Positions 45,467 to 58,800 of a DNA stretch of 64,000 bases are shown here, one piece after another. The notes beneath the pieces are model-generated. The model had not been told where the DNA came from and did not search any database. It worked only from the letters and a program-made list of their open reading frames with translations. The first letter of the stretch is position 1; every line of letters starts with the position of its first letter. Origin of the DNA: Diphasiastrum complanatum (taxonomy: Eukaryota; Streptophyta; Lycopodiopsida; Lycopodiales; Lycopodiaceae). The position numbers and the translations under genes were made by a program. The stretch lies in contig CM055104.1 of the NCBI GenBank assembly GCA_029204225.1, positions 52,198,294 to 52,262,293 on the forward strand, written 5' to 3'.

Positions 45467-47297
45467 TCATGTTTCTTCAGATCTAAATAGCTTATTTCGA
45501 AGCTTGGCATGTTGTGATGTACTCTGCCTCGATTGAAGACATTGTGATAGATTTCTGCTTTTTTGAATTCCATGAAATTGGTCCCCCTGCCAGAAAGAAA
45601 CAAAACCCAGAGGTAGATCTTCTGAGTCGGAGTAGCCTCGAAGAACCATTGGGTTGATAGCATTTCCATCATAGGACAATGTTTGATCTATACTATCTCG
45701 AATATATTTCATCACTCTCTTCAATGCTTTCCAATGTAAGATCTTGGGATTAGACATGAATTGACTCAATGTGCTGACAATGTATGCAAGGTCTAGTCTG
45801 GTGCATAACATGGCATACATCAGAGATCCTACTAGTGAGTGATAAGGATACTCTGACAAGTCGAGTCTCTCACTTTCGGTGTCGGCACATGAAGGTTTGG
45901 TCAATATCATACCCGGGTCCATAGGTGTATCAACTGGTTTGCAATCAGACGTGTGAAATTTTTCTAGAACATTCTCTAGATATTTCTACTAGCTAAGATA
46001 AGTTTTCTTATGTAATCTATCTCTAGTAATGTGCATTCCTAACAACCAATGAACAGTGCATAAGTCAGTCATGTTGAATTCCCTTGACAAATCACTCTTA
46101 GTAGTGTGTAGCAAGGATGTGTCATTAGACAGAATAAGTGCATCATCTATGTATATGTTGAGAACTTTCTTTGTACTTTGAAGCATGAAGATCCGCGCCT
46201 TTCGATCTTCGTGTCTTCTTCTGCCTTCGGCCTTGCCATTGAGTTCCTCTGGGTCCACAAACATTTCATCTTCGTGTTCAGATATCCTTCAGTCCCTTTG
46301 GCTATTCAGTCCTCGAAGCTCTTCATGTCTGGGCAGCTCCCTTGCGTTTCTACAGACTTGAGCTCAAACGCTAGCAAAGCTTTGTGGCTTGAAACGTTTT
46401 GTTTCTTCAGTATAGAGCTATGTAAACTGGATTGACACTTGTGCGTTTGGAATAAACATTACAATCAGCTGAGTTGTTTGCAAATCCTGATTGAATGAGA
46501 TAAGCATTGATTCATTCGAACCAAGCCCTTGCAGCTTGCTTCAAACCGTAGATTTCTTTGTGTAGTCTGCACACTTTGTGCTCTTGGCCTTTGACTTTGA
46601 AACCTTGAAATTGAAACCTCTTCGACATACCCATTGAGAAAAGCTGTTTTGACATCCATTAGATGCATTTCGAGGTCTTCGGCAGTTGCAAGTGCAATGA
46701 GAGTCCTAATTGACTGCATTTTGACGACATGACTATATATTTCTTGGTAATCCACTCTTTGGATTTGAGTGAATCCTTTGGCCACCAAACTTGCATTCCA
46801 TTTTGCAATGGAACCATTAGAGTTGATCTTCTTCTTGAAGACCCACTTGTTGTCGATAACTCTATTGTGAGTGGGGAAGTCGACCAAGGTCTAGGTTTGG
46901 TTTGTGAGTTGTACTCACTTTCCATTACTTTGCGCCACTTCATAGCATCCTTAGAGTTGATTGCTTCGGCTAGGGTTTCTGGATCTCCAGATGAAGTCCA
47001 GAAACATTGAGGTGTGCACCTCTCAGGCATTGTTCGAGTTCTCAAATATTTTTGAACAATTGGTTGACCATATTCGATTGGTGTCTCTTCCTGAATTTCC
47101 CCAAACTTGCTCGAGCTAGCTTGATATGGTCTTTCGACAGGTATTGTCGGTTGCTTGGCTTCTGTAGCTCGAATTTTGTTGGCTACTAGTTCTGTAGAAG
47201 GGACATCATGAGTGGAAGATTCGATGTTGTGTAAGATAGGATGAAATGACACAACATCATTTATCGATGGTTTTCTAAAATCGTAACTCCCGCGCAC
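45467..47297 (-). pseudogene. Ty1/copia pol relic (RT and start of RNase H), minus strand
   Basis: In transcript order: the RT entry segment AINSKDAMKWRKVMESEYNS (46659-47297), then VIDNKWVFKKKINSNGS with LVAKGFTQIQRVDY and the catalytic-Asp motif [14 protein letters not shown] (46465-46887), then LNIYIDDALILSND and FNMTDLCTVHWLLGMHITRD (45989-46264), then YHSLVGSLMYAMLCTRLDLA (45467-45922). A foreign stretch (about 46265-46460) interrupts RT and stops separate the pieces. Integrase, protease and gag were not recognised. Confidence 0.87.
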
Positions 47298-47324
47298 CAG
47301 CCATCACTGGTTGCGCTCAGCATC

Positions 47325-47534
47325 ATGGCCTCCCTCGTTGGAAAAACCAGCTTTCTCCCAGCCTCCATTAGGGCGAATCGACCTTCTCAATTTTTTCAAA
47401 AAATTAGGCTTGTTGCTTGTGCACCTCCTTCTCCATTGCTACCTTTGTTGGAAATCGATTGCACCAAGGCTACACTGGTTCTAAAAACTGCTATTATCTT
47501 TGCATCAAATTGCATCTTTACCACTTATTATTGA
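47325..47534 (+). pseudogene. Short ORF resembling a plastid transit peptide
   Basis: 69 codons from ATGGCCTCCCTC. The N-terminus MASLVGKTSFLPASIRANRP is rich in Ser/Ala/Arg with no acids, followed by FFQKIRLVACA, which looks like a stromal processing site. The remainder is hydrophobic and stops without a recognisable mature domain. It sits next to a decayed copia element. It may be a captured or pseudogenised first exon of a nuclear plastid-protein gene, or chance. Confidence 0.35.
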
Positions 47535-47862
47535 AGCTTCAAATGTCCAAAGAGAAGGTGAAGATGACCTTACACAAGTAGCCTTCCAACCATATTCATA
47601 GCAGAAGAACACATGCAAACAACTGAAATCAATCAAACATTTGAGCTTTGATCTCTAGCAACTAGGCAAAGGCAGAGAGAGGTCAGATTATCAAAGAGCA
47701 CTCTACCACCAACTTCAAAAAGCATGCTTCAATACAGGAATTAGTAATATCATATTCGAACTTCTCTTGAGAAATCAACACTCCAATCTAGGATGCAAAT
47801 CCAAAATGCTTCCAACTTCATTATGATGTAAAGCTTCCCATCCAAGACCGCATCTTAGCCTT

Positions 47863-47874
47863 GCTCTGATACCA
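47863..47874 (-). other. tRNA-iMet primer-binding site, minus strand
   Basis: GCTCTGATACCA on the plus strand, so TGGTATCAGAGC on the minus strand. It is placed 5' of the minus-strand copia pol, which fits its PBS. TGTAATGACC at 47876 would be the edge of a 5' LTR. Confidence 0.65.
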
Positions 47875-47875
47875 A

Positions 47876-49678
47876 TGTAATGACCACTAGGAAGTTCCCT
47901 AAGATGAGGATAGGAAATCACAACATGAGACATGTAGGAGCAAAGCCACCCATCCAAACCTAGATCAACTTAGGATCTAGCCCTCCACCCATGCCATGTG
48001 AATGCTTGAGGAGAAGAGAGAAACTGGTAACCTAAACCTAACATCTTGTTGTGGTAGGATTGAAGATCCATCGACCGCATCCCATAAATCTTTCCTCTAA
48101 CATTATCATCTTCTTGCGATACTTCCACATATAGAAATCATCGCCATTGAATTGCTCGATGAGTCTTTCGTGGTTTCAACCCTTGTCCAAGCCAATTTCG
48201 ATGCTCTGAATTAAGAGATAAATAAACTACAAAGTATTGGATGTAGTTAGCTATAGACTAGCATCTGTCAAGACTAGAATCCAACCTTTAACCTTGTGAT
48301 CTATTGAGGCAACTTATACACTATGCATGTTTATTGGTGATTACATTGTCATATAGTTCTTGTAGCACTTCAAATGGAAACAAAAAATTAGGTCACTATG
48401 GTTTGACATATGCACTGTGTATTGTACACCATCATAATCATACATGAATAACGATGTTCTGAATATAGTTGCCTTATACATTCCAAAATTTATTCTCTTG
48501 TGTGCACGTCACATAAAACTGAAAACATGGAGGTTTCATTTCATTGTCATGTACCTAAAAAACTATCATTTTGTTAGCAAAGAGTGAAACATCATAAAAC
48601 CTTGGAAATAAGTTTCATGAACATGATGTATGACAACAATCAATCACATATTTCTACTAGTCAATGTTGTCAAGAGCACTTAATTAGATGCCGTTTATCA
48701 AATCATAATGCAAATGTCAATAAATGTTAAGCCTACATTCTTAGAACTTGTGCAAATTATCCAAGTTTGATACAACTCAACAAAGACTCTTGACTCAAAT
48801 ATAATCACATTTTTGTTCCAACATGAGGTTTGTCATTCACTTGTGCTATCTCACTTCAAACATGTGGATATTGGTAGCAGAGTAGTTTGAAATTGGTTCA
48901 CATGGTGAGAATGAACAACCCCGAACCATTAGCATCAATGTAGTTCACAACATGCTATATAAAGTACCATCATTTTTTGTCAACATGACTTGACAAAAGA
49001 ATTCTGTTTCCAAGCAAGATCATTTATTCTGGTAGCTTTGAATCAAACTAAGTTTGCTCTACAAAAAAACTATAAGATTGAACTATTTATAGAAAAAAAA
49101 ACGCAAAGCAATGATCAGAAATCAACAATGAGTAGCAAGTGACTAGTGATTTGTACGAAAATGAGCCTTCAAGGATGGGTTGTTGGGTCCCGTACGTAGT
49201 ATGTACAACAACCTTTAATGAAATTCAAGGAATTTTTGTTGAAAGGCTTGTAATCGACCTTTTTTTTTGTGGATTTGATACTCGGACATATGATTCCCTC
49301 AATTTTGCCCTGGTCTAGGTATATGATCAATATCTAGGATTTCTATACTGTACTGGTCTAGTTTTGATCAATGTATGTCCAATCTAATACTAGAGGCATC
49401 CTGTTATTTGGCGGTTATTTGATTTTTATGTACCAGGAAGGTAGGGTTTATGATATCCGGGTTTAGGGTTTATGATATGAAGATGCCCTGGTGGCAAGCC
49501 TTACAAGTGCATCGAAAAAGTATCATTTGAGCCAGCATTATCCATCTCCCAGAAAAGTCTGAAAACGTGGCAAGATCTGGACGATGAATACACGATGTGA
49601 CGATGGTGCGCTCAATTGGAGCAGTGTGATTAAGGCCCACAAGGGAGAACACACGAGGAAAGCAGAGGGGATAAGAAG
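47876..49678. other. Possible copia 5' LTR, then upstream region of the MBL-fold gene
   Basis: The first part may be a minus-strand LTR starting TGTAATGACC, but no partner LTR was found to set its length. The last 200 bp should hold the promoter and 5' UTR of the gene at 49679. No clear TATA box was assigned. Confidence 0.35.
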
Positions 49679-49887
49679 ATGGCGAGAAAGGAGAGCGAGA
49701 GAGAAGAGAAGAGAAGAGAAGAGATGGCAAATGAGGCGAGAGAATTAGTTGGGCAGCATTTAAATTATTCAGCAGCATTCATATGTAGCACCTGCGGAAT
49801 CCAGTTCCCCCCTCCTGCAGAGATCGGAGATGGCGCTCCCCCCTCCTCATGCCTTATTTGTTGCGAGGAGCGGCAATTTGTCCCAAG
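49679..49887 (+). CDS. MBL-fold gene exon 1
   Basis: 69 codons plus two bases of Arg. The start context is AAGATGGCG. A purine run of GAGAA repeats encodes the charged leader. It carries the four-Cys motif and ends RQFVP, with donor AAG/GTTTAT. Confidence 0.85.
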
Positions 49888-52800
49888 GTTTATCTATCTC
49901 TCTTGCTCTTCTTCTTCTGATTGATCATCCAATCTCTTCCTTGCTTTTAGTTTGTTTGTTTTTGCCCCCTTGAAGCACCCTCTCAAATTCTGGTCTATTC
50001 TCAAATCCTTGATGACTATGCCAGGCTTCATGCGTTGCCCTTAGATGAGGTTTTACTGCTCTCCATAGCTGTTCAATTGCTTTAATTTCTTGAATTTATG
50101 AGAAATTATGGGGGGATGGCCTCGTAGAAGGCGTGATACCAACACCGAATTGCACGTCAGTGAAACTATCTTTCTAAAGCCTGCCACCGTTGGATTTTGG
50201 CTAAGACTTTCAGATTTTGCCTCGTTTCATTGATTAACCATTGAAAAGAGTCCAAGTGGCAAGTATGCCATGTGGCAAAAATCCAAGTGGTGGGGCATAA
50301 TAATATTGTGCCATTAACCCCCACTGCTCGCCGCAAAATTAATTGATCCCATAAGCAAACTCACTAAGGAAAGTTAAGCCGATCTTAAGCCTTGTACTAA
50401 TATTAGCGTTGTAGAGTTGCTAGAATCTTCTTGAGTTGCATGTGTAGTCCATGTCCCCCTTCACTCGCATTAGAGAAACATGTTTGATTTTTCAACAATT
50501 CTAAGTGTGGTTCATTTTGTGTGATGTTCAAGAATGCTCTCCTACTCTTCTAGAGTCTTCTAGTGGTATAAGTCCAAGGTTGTATTTTCTTTACATAAAT
50601 GCAACCATGTTCATCACTTCTTGTAGTTTTGCTCCTATTTTACTATGTTAGTGTCTATTAAGTTCCTTTATTTTAAATGGAACAAGTGGATTTTTTTTTA
50701 TTATCTCTGGTGAATTTAGCCTGGTTAAATTGTGCCACGATCATGCTAACTACTTATTTCTCAACTATAATCATCACAATTTAATCAGACGTATTGATTA
50801 TTATGCATATATTAAATAGTTAGGTTTATAGGAAATCTCCTAGTAACAATGTTCAAGACTAAAAAATATAACATACTTATTTACAGACCTAATTTTGAAA
50901 TGATGCCCTTTGATTCTTATATAGGACTGGACAAGTTTGGACTACACAGAGCAAGATGAAGCATCAATATAGAAATGGCTTCCAAAAGCATGAAGCAGGG
51001 ATGTATAGCATCGCAACAGTTCCCAAATTTGCTATTGGCCAACGTGCTTTCCTACTCCAAACTTCAGGTATGTTTGGAAGGAATTCAACACGTATACCTT
51101 AGCTATACATGTAAAAACTTTTTCAAATGTTGGAGCTAAATGGTATGCTACTTTTTCCAATTAAAAGGTGACAATTTCACAATGTTCTAGCTTCTAGAAT
51201 CTAAGACATGTAAAGTTTATAGGCATTGTACTATGCTTAACAAAAGATACACACAAATGGGACTTGTTCTTGACAAGAATGGTGGTAGGTTGTGTATCGT
51301 TTTATCAAATACACCTAAGGATATGTCAAATAATCCGATCAATAAATTCTGCCATCTTCAAAGATTTTCCATTTGTTTTAAAATTGATCGCATGCTTAAT
51401 TAGGCCGATTCGTAAATATATATTTATGAACTAGAAAAACAAGATTAGCTAAGAATGGAGCTTTGAATCTATTAACTTTTCATCAGATGTTAGTTTTCGA
51501 TTCACTAGTTGGAGCAATGAGATACGTGGCTGGAGGCGACAAGGGACAACTTTAGACCCATTTGTTAATATTTATTTAACCCCCTGAAAGCATTCATTTA
51601 TTTATTGTTACCCGTTTAGGTCGAATGATTGAATGCATCACTGTGGAGCACGAGAAGTTTCTTGTTTTGAATGCACCATGTTTTGCCTCTATTCTTCTTC
51701 TTCACACCATGTTTTGATTTGGAGAGGGGACAATTTCGTATCCTAGGACATTATATCGTCCTTTAAGTCAAGCTTAAATATCTAGATATGGTAAGAGTTT
51801 GACTTTCAAAGTTCTAGTGGCATCAATCCACTAATTGTTGTACATAATAGAAATTTCATACTTATGAGAAAAAGGGATTGTAGTCAACTATCACAGTCTG
51901 TCAAACACAACATATGAGCAAGAAAAGTAGAGTGAAAGAATGTAAAGAGAGTATGCTTTGCCAAATTCCTACACTTCTACTGTTAAAGACTTTACATAAG
52001 AGTGAATATGTGAGAAGTAATAAATGATAATGTTAGTTTCCCATAGGTTACTTTGACCCAAAAGGTCGAGACTTGTGTAACCATGGGTTAGGTTTATTAT
52101 TTAGACCATGTTAAGTCAGTTTTAGTTGAGTTGGACCCAATTTTGGTCCAGTAGTAATTCGTGGGTCCAAGTAAAGTCTAATTATGTTAAGGGACCCTAT
52201 CTTGACTTTTGGGGGTGCCCTATAATTAGTAGTGGGTCTTGGAAGGTTCTAGAACTTTTGGTTTGGAAGAGTCTAGGCCCTTGGAAGGCCTATTTATATG
52301 TACCCAGTGTTCATTTGTAATTCATTCCCTTTCAAGCTTTGCTACTACATTCTCTCTCCTTGAGGGTGCCTAACCCTCTCCCTCTTCCTCCTCTTCTTCT
52401 TTTCTTGTATATGGAGATTAAATGTGAGAAGGATCTTGGCACTTTGATTTCCTACATGGTATCAGAGCCATGGATCTTCTATGCTTGATTTAGGGCGCCC
52501 TACCAAAAGAGATCGTCTTCACTTAGGGATCACAACAATTCAGTGCCTTTGCTGATTTTTTGGAGTGAAGATCCGTTTTTTTTTACTCTTTTTCGTTTTG
52601 CAGGAGGGCGCCACACATGAAAGAAGATAACAGGATTTTGGGTGCCCAAAAATCAGGTTGTTGTTTGCTGATTTTTCTGGTTGCAGGAAGGCGCCATTAA
52701 TTATCTTTTTCGGGGCTTCTTTTAGGTCGTCCACATCCGTGTAGGTTTATCCTACTTCCGTTGGTCCGCTGCTGCCCTATTTTTCAGATTTGCTCCTTTG

Positions 52801-55800
52801 CAGGAGGGCGCCCATCTACAAGCAATTTCTATTCTTCTGATTTGGCTGAAAAATCAGCACCCTTGCTAATTTTACAAAGTGAAAATCCGCTTCTTTTTGC
52901 TTGTTTCCAGGTGTGAAAGAAGGCGCTAATTTTTTTTGTGATGATCTGATCACATTCCGAGGCTGAAAATTGGACAGCATATTACCACTTGTAGGGTGTT
53001 GCAACAACCCTATTTGTGTGTGTATTGTTCACACTTTTTGGCAAGAAAGAAGGGTTCCAAAAAAAGCTTTGTTGGAGGCTAACCTGATTCTTTGCTTGCT
53101 AGTTTTTGAGTTTGTAATGCAATTTCAGGCTGAAATTTTCAGCACACAAGGCTTGTAGGAGGGCGAGTTCCTACATCCATCTAATGTGTGGTTTCGACAC
53201 ATTCCAGTGCTGATTTGTCATATTTGATACTTGCTGGTTTTTGTGTCTTTTAGGACACATTTAGGGTTTGAAAAAGTTTATCTTCTTGGCTGGTTCTTAT
53301 GGCAAGGGATTTGGGAGCGATTCGTACTTGTTCAGGTGAAGATATGTTGGATGGCACCAACTATTCTTCATGGAGTTGCAAGCTGAGATTTTGCATCGAC
53401 GTGATGATCAAGATTTTATCGGTAACAAGATCTATCTTATATCATTTGAGATTTTGCAAGACCTCTAAAAGTGCTTGGGAAACACTTTTAAAGATGTACC
53501 GCATAAAGGATTCATCATCATGCTTTCTCCTCTCTACTTCAACCTCGTTGAAGGTAGAAGAGCAAAGTCATGCAAAGTGTGATCATTGTCTTTCTACAAG
53601 TACAAGTTTGCATCGGAATGTTGTAAAGCATTCTTCTTCTCTCGAGCCATTTGTTGCAAATGATGGATGCATTAGTGAAGAACTTTATGAGCAAGCTTCT
53701 CAAGATAATGTTTTGGAAAAGGCTGAAATCAAGCATTCTTTGAAGCCATTTTGTACTAATGGAGGAGGGGAAAAAATCATGTCAATTAGTACATTGGTTC
53801 AAAGTGGCATGTTGCTGGATTTTTTGAGTGTTCAAAGTGGCAAGCTGTTGGTTTTTTTTCTTGAAGATGGTGGACACCAGATTCAGCCATGGTTTATTGA
53901 TCATTTTCAGCCTATGTTACATCGTGAGCATCCTATTATGCATCGGGAACGGCCTGCGGAAGGTTTTTGGACAGCAAGGTCCACATTTGGAACACTTTGG
54001 AGAGCAAAGTGTTGGTGATTTTGTGGCTATTGGACAGCCTGCTACAGCCTCTTGTTGGTTGTCCGAGTCTTTGCGGGATAGCAAAGCATCATTTTACCTT
54101 GGAGGAAACACACATGCCTCACCAAAATCAGTACCTTATGCTGATTTTCATGTTTTGATGCTTACTTCTTATGATGACAGTGTTGTCTTACCTAATGTTG
54201 GTGAGGAGATCATTGATAGTAAGATTCGGGAGGATGTGATGGTAAAAGAGTATCATACTTTTCTTTATGTTTCTTGTGGTAAGAAGACTTATGGAATCAT
54301 GTGGGAACCATTGATGGATTGCAAATCCATATTTCGGCTTGTGGCTGGTTTTTTGGTTACCTACTTTAGATGGAGCATGCTTGTCTTCACTCTTCGACTT
54401 GATGCTACTGCACTTCGTATCCTACATCTCTTCTACATCGGGCATGATTGGGGATGAGATTTTGGCTACTTCGACTACTTCAAGCTGAAGTTCTTTTTTT
54501 TGGCAGCATTAAGCTTGGACAACAAGCTACATCTTTTCTTTTTCAGCTACATGGAGTTTTGGGCAGCATGCAACACTGTGCATTTTTCATACTTCATGTC
54601 ATGTTATGTTTTTTACATTGATATTTAAGGAGGGTGTTAGAAGTAATAAATGATAATGTTAGTTTCCCATAGGTTACTTTGACCCAAAAGGTCGAGACTT
54701 GTGTAACCATGGGTTAGGTTTATTATTTAGACAATGTTAATTCAGTTTTAGTTAGTTGGACCCAATTTTGGTCCAGTAGTAATTCGTGGGTCCAAGTAAA
54801 GTCTAATTATGTTAAGGGACCCTATCTTGACTTTTGGGGGTGCCCTATAATTAGTAGTGGGTCTTGGAAGGTTCTAGAACTTAGGGTTTGGAAGAGTCTA
54901 GGTTCTTGGAAGGCCCTTGGAAAGCCTATTTATATGTACCTAGTGTTCATTTGTGATTCATTCCCTTTCAAGCATTGCTACTACATTCTCTCTCCTTGAG
55001 GGCGCCTAACCCTCTCCCTCTCCCTCTTCCTCTTCCTCTTCCTCTTTTTCTTGTATATGGAGATTGAATGTGAGAAGGATCTTGGCACTTTGATTTCCTA
55101 CAGAATACACAAGCTAGTCAACAAAACAATCTGAAGTTCAGTACTCTTATAGTTGTCAAAAGGATCTATGGAGGGTTTATTGGAGATGTAGCTAATGTCA
55201 TTTTCATGTGCTAACCTGCATCATGAGAAAAGGCTTTGCAGAAAATATAGGGTTCTATTTTAATTGTCCAGGTAAGAGTCTTATTTGCTAGTCCTTGTTG
55301 TTTGCTAAAATGATTATTCTAGCATGTGTTTGCAATCTTGGCTCCCAAAAAAAGTTCAAGATTGTTGATATTTTATAGGTATAGTCGTCTTTATGCTGCT
55401 CATTTAGGTCATTTGTACAAACTTTAGGAGATGTTCACATTGTGTATACATGGTGAACAGTGTTAATTAGGTAGCCTGACAAAATTAGCCACATATTGTA
55501 ATTTTAAGGTAGTTTTGTGTAGCACTCGAGGGGGCACTTTTGTTCACTTTGTTAACCTATGGGAACTTCACATTCTATATTTAATTTGCTTCCTCATTTT
55601 AACATTTGGTCCTCGTTCTAAGATGTTACGTTTCTTTTTTTGCTTAGTATTCCTTATGCAGTTTTCACTAACTTTTGCTACCAACTCTAAGTACCAAGTA
55701 ATGTTTGTTACATAAGATCAAGATTGCAGTCCGCGATCCAGAACGTGATCCGGAACGCGATCCGGGATTTCCCATTAGGGTTTCCCGGAACGCAATTTTT

Positions 55801-58800
55801 TTTTTTTTGTATAGTTGCCAATATGGGTATCATGTGAGGATATCAAAAAAGCAATTGTTATGCAGATCTGTTGCTTGGTTTCATATGGCTGCGGGCTACA
55901 TTGATTAGAAATCTGGACATCAGTAGATGGTTTAAGAAAACTGGATGCATTTTCATATGGTTTCAAAAATTTGGAGTGTGTCGTATGCCGACTGTTTCGG
56001 GTGCGAAACACCAAAACGTGTGTTTTCACTCAGGGAGTTGGAAGGCCAAATCATGAAGAGGCCTTACCGTTGGGGCCGGTGGACTTTTTCCAAAAAAAAA
56101 AAAAAAAAAAAAGTGCGATCCGGGTCGCGGATTGCTGACGTTCCGGATCGTGCGATCCGGAACGTTTTCGCAGCGGATCGCGATCCGCTGCAACACAACA
56201 TAAGATTTTGTCTTTCTATGATGTTGATATGTTATTATTTTGACTTTTTGAGATATATGTAATCCTAAGCATTTCCAAATGACATGACTAGCCTTTGCAT
56301 TATGTATTTTTGATTTCGGATTATATTCCAAAGGATCTAGTATGGGTCTTATGCTAGTTTGAAATCGAATTTGTCTTCTATGGGCAATTTCAATGTCACT
56401 AGAGTTATGTTATCAGTCAAGACTTGGTAGAGAGTCAATTTGCAATAAACGACGACGTTGTTCTTTATGCTATCAAGGAATTTTGACCCGCATTGGTTCT
56501 TCGCAATCAAAAACTTATTGGGGATTCAAAATTTCCGTTCAATCGGACAAATTATAGTTGCAGTGAATCGCGATTAGCTGGGTCCGTGATTCACGAATCG
56601 TGATTCTGAACCCATAATCGCAATTTTTTTTTTTTTTTTTTTGGAAAAATAGCTTATGGCTGAAATTTTTTTAGGGGATCATGGTCAAACCAGCGTTTTG
56701 CCTCTCAGAAGTGCAGTAGATGGGGCACAAACAGATCTTATTTTCAGTAGCTATCTGGTTGTTATTTGCTCTGGTTTTCAGTAAATGTTAATCCTACAGT
56801 TTGGGCTATCAACTGTATGGATGATGATCACTTTTGCAATCATTTCACAGATGTGAGTGCAATGTGCATACAGTTGGGGGCATGAATATTGGGCCCTTCT
56901 CGGCGCGCATTCGGACCCCATTTTTATTTATGGGGGGGCAGTAGCATTTTTATCTACAGTGTCTATATAGCAGGAAGTCCTAGGGGGGTCGGGGGGCGGT
57001 AGCCCCCTGAGAAACAAGGGGTACGGGGGGCGGTAGCCCTTCAGTGGGGGGTTTGGGGGGCAACACCAAGGGTTTGGCCTTCCAACTCCCTGAGTGAAAA
57101 CACACTTTTTGGTGTTTCGCATCCCCTTGGTCCTTTGGCTGTTCGCTCTCTCAACATTCTGTTATTGTGTAAATCAGTCATCCAAATTCTAGATCGCCAT
57201 TGAAGCCCTTCTCTAGGGTGCATGGTTGGATAGCACCATCATATGTACTTGCTTTATTATAATCAGAATTTTAGATTCATGTTCATTGTTTCTTGTCTAC
57301 ACTAAATCCCGTTGTCAATCATAATAGGATTAATGTACCTAAACTGGACCATCCTGCACCCGAAATTGTCGGCAAACTACACCATCATAATGCTCTCAAT
57401 CAGAGCTTTCGTCTGATACCCATATTGCCTAAAAAAATTTAAAAAAAAAAACGATTCTGCATGATTCTTGGAAGATCCCGAAATGCGATTCTGACCGCGA
57501 TTCAGAATCGTGGTGCAACTAGTCTAGACTCTAGTTAACATTGTATCTATATAGTTAAGTTCTAGTTAGTGCTTTCATGCCATTTAAAAGTGTCCCAGCC
57601 TTCTTTCTTAAGGTTTAAACACCATGTGGCCCCTCTAGACGTTTCATAGTTGCACCACGATTCTAAATCGCTGTCGTTGGGGGGCGTTGCCCCCCAAACC
57701 CCCCACCGAAGGGCTACCGCCCCCCGGACCCCCTGTTTCTCGGGGGGCTACCGCCCCCTGAACCCCCTAGGACTTCTTGCTATATAGACACTGTAGATAA
57801 AAATGCTACTCCCCCCCCATAAATAAAAATGGGGTCCAAATGCGCGCCGAGAAGGGCCCAATATTCATGCCCCCAACTGTATGGACATTGCACTCACATC
57901 TCTAGTGAAATGATTGCAAAAGTGATCATCATCCATACAGTTGATAGCCCAAACTGTAGGATTAACATTTACTGAAAACCAGAGCAAATAACAACCAAAT
58001 AGCTACTGAAAATAAGATCTGTTTGTGCCCCATCTACTGCACTTCTGAGAGGCAAAACGGTGGTTTGACCATTGATCCCCTAAAAAAATTCCAGCCATAA
58101 GCTATTTTTCCCAAAAAAAAAAAAAAAAATTATTTATGTATTTATTTTTTTTTGCGATTCTGGGTTCAGAATTGCGATTCGTGAATCGCGGACCCAGCGA
58201 ATCATGATTCGCTGCAACTATAACTTGGCTATATAAGGATGAGAACTGGGGGTCGAGGGCATTTGTGGTTCATTGTGATTTGTGTGGATCTTGAAGAACT
58301 CCATCTTCCTTATTGAGCCTTGAGAGATATTTTGATGTGCTTTCAATCACACAAGCACTCAATGTCGTGCTCATTAGATTAGGCTTATTTAGACAACTAG
58401 CACTTTGTTGTGCTGATCCCATAAATTTTGATTTGCAAAGTGTGTTGCTTTTTATTGTTTTGGGTTTGTAATGCATGACTTTGTATGTCTACCATATTGG
58501 GTAAATTGATTTGCTATTTCCACTTTTCTTAGATTTAGATATGTTGTAGTTATGGAAGTTACGAAGAATAATGCTGATCCATCTATGGAGTGCAACGTTT
58601 TGGATTTTATTTGTTGATTTATTGTTGACATTCTGTGTAGTATTAAGTCCAAAGCTTCCTTCTCCAATGTAATCCAGATTAGTTTTATTCAGATTTGTAA
58701 GTTCATTTCTGCTTTGAGGATTTAGTCCTCTAGATTCAAAAGCATTTCTATATTGGCTTAAATTTAATTTGTTTAGCCTTTTCCAACAATTCTAGTCATA

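Larger units (their letters stand above)
52009..55102 (+). mobile_element. Complete non-autonomous LTR retrotransposon with GAATA duplication
   Basis: 5' LTR 52009-52456, PBS 52457-52468 (TGGTATCAGAGC), internal region to 54634, polypurine tract AAGGAGGG, 3' LTR 54635-55102. Both flanks carry GAATA (52004-52008 and 55103-55107). The LTRs differ by about a dozen substitutions and a few indels by eye, so insertion is fairly recent. The 2.2-kb internal region has only a gag-like ORF and no protease, integrase or RT, so it needs enzymes from elsewhere (TR-GAG or LARD type). It is in sense orientation inside intron 2. Confidence 0.92.

Noticed and set aside
47876-49100. Full LTR for the minus-strand copia
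   Set aside because: Only the edge next to the PBS is visible; no second LTR copy was found near 45420, so no length can be given.
56552-58228. Target-site duplication for elements 2a and 2b
   Set aside because: Several 8-10 bp windows were compared at each end and none matched, so superfamily assignment was left open.
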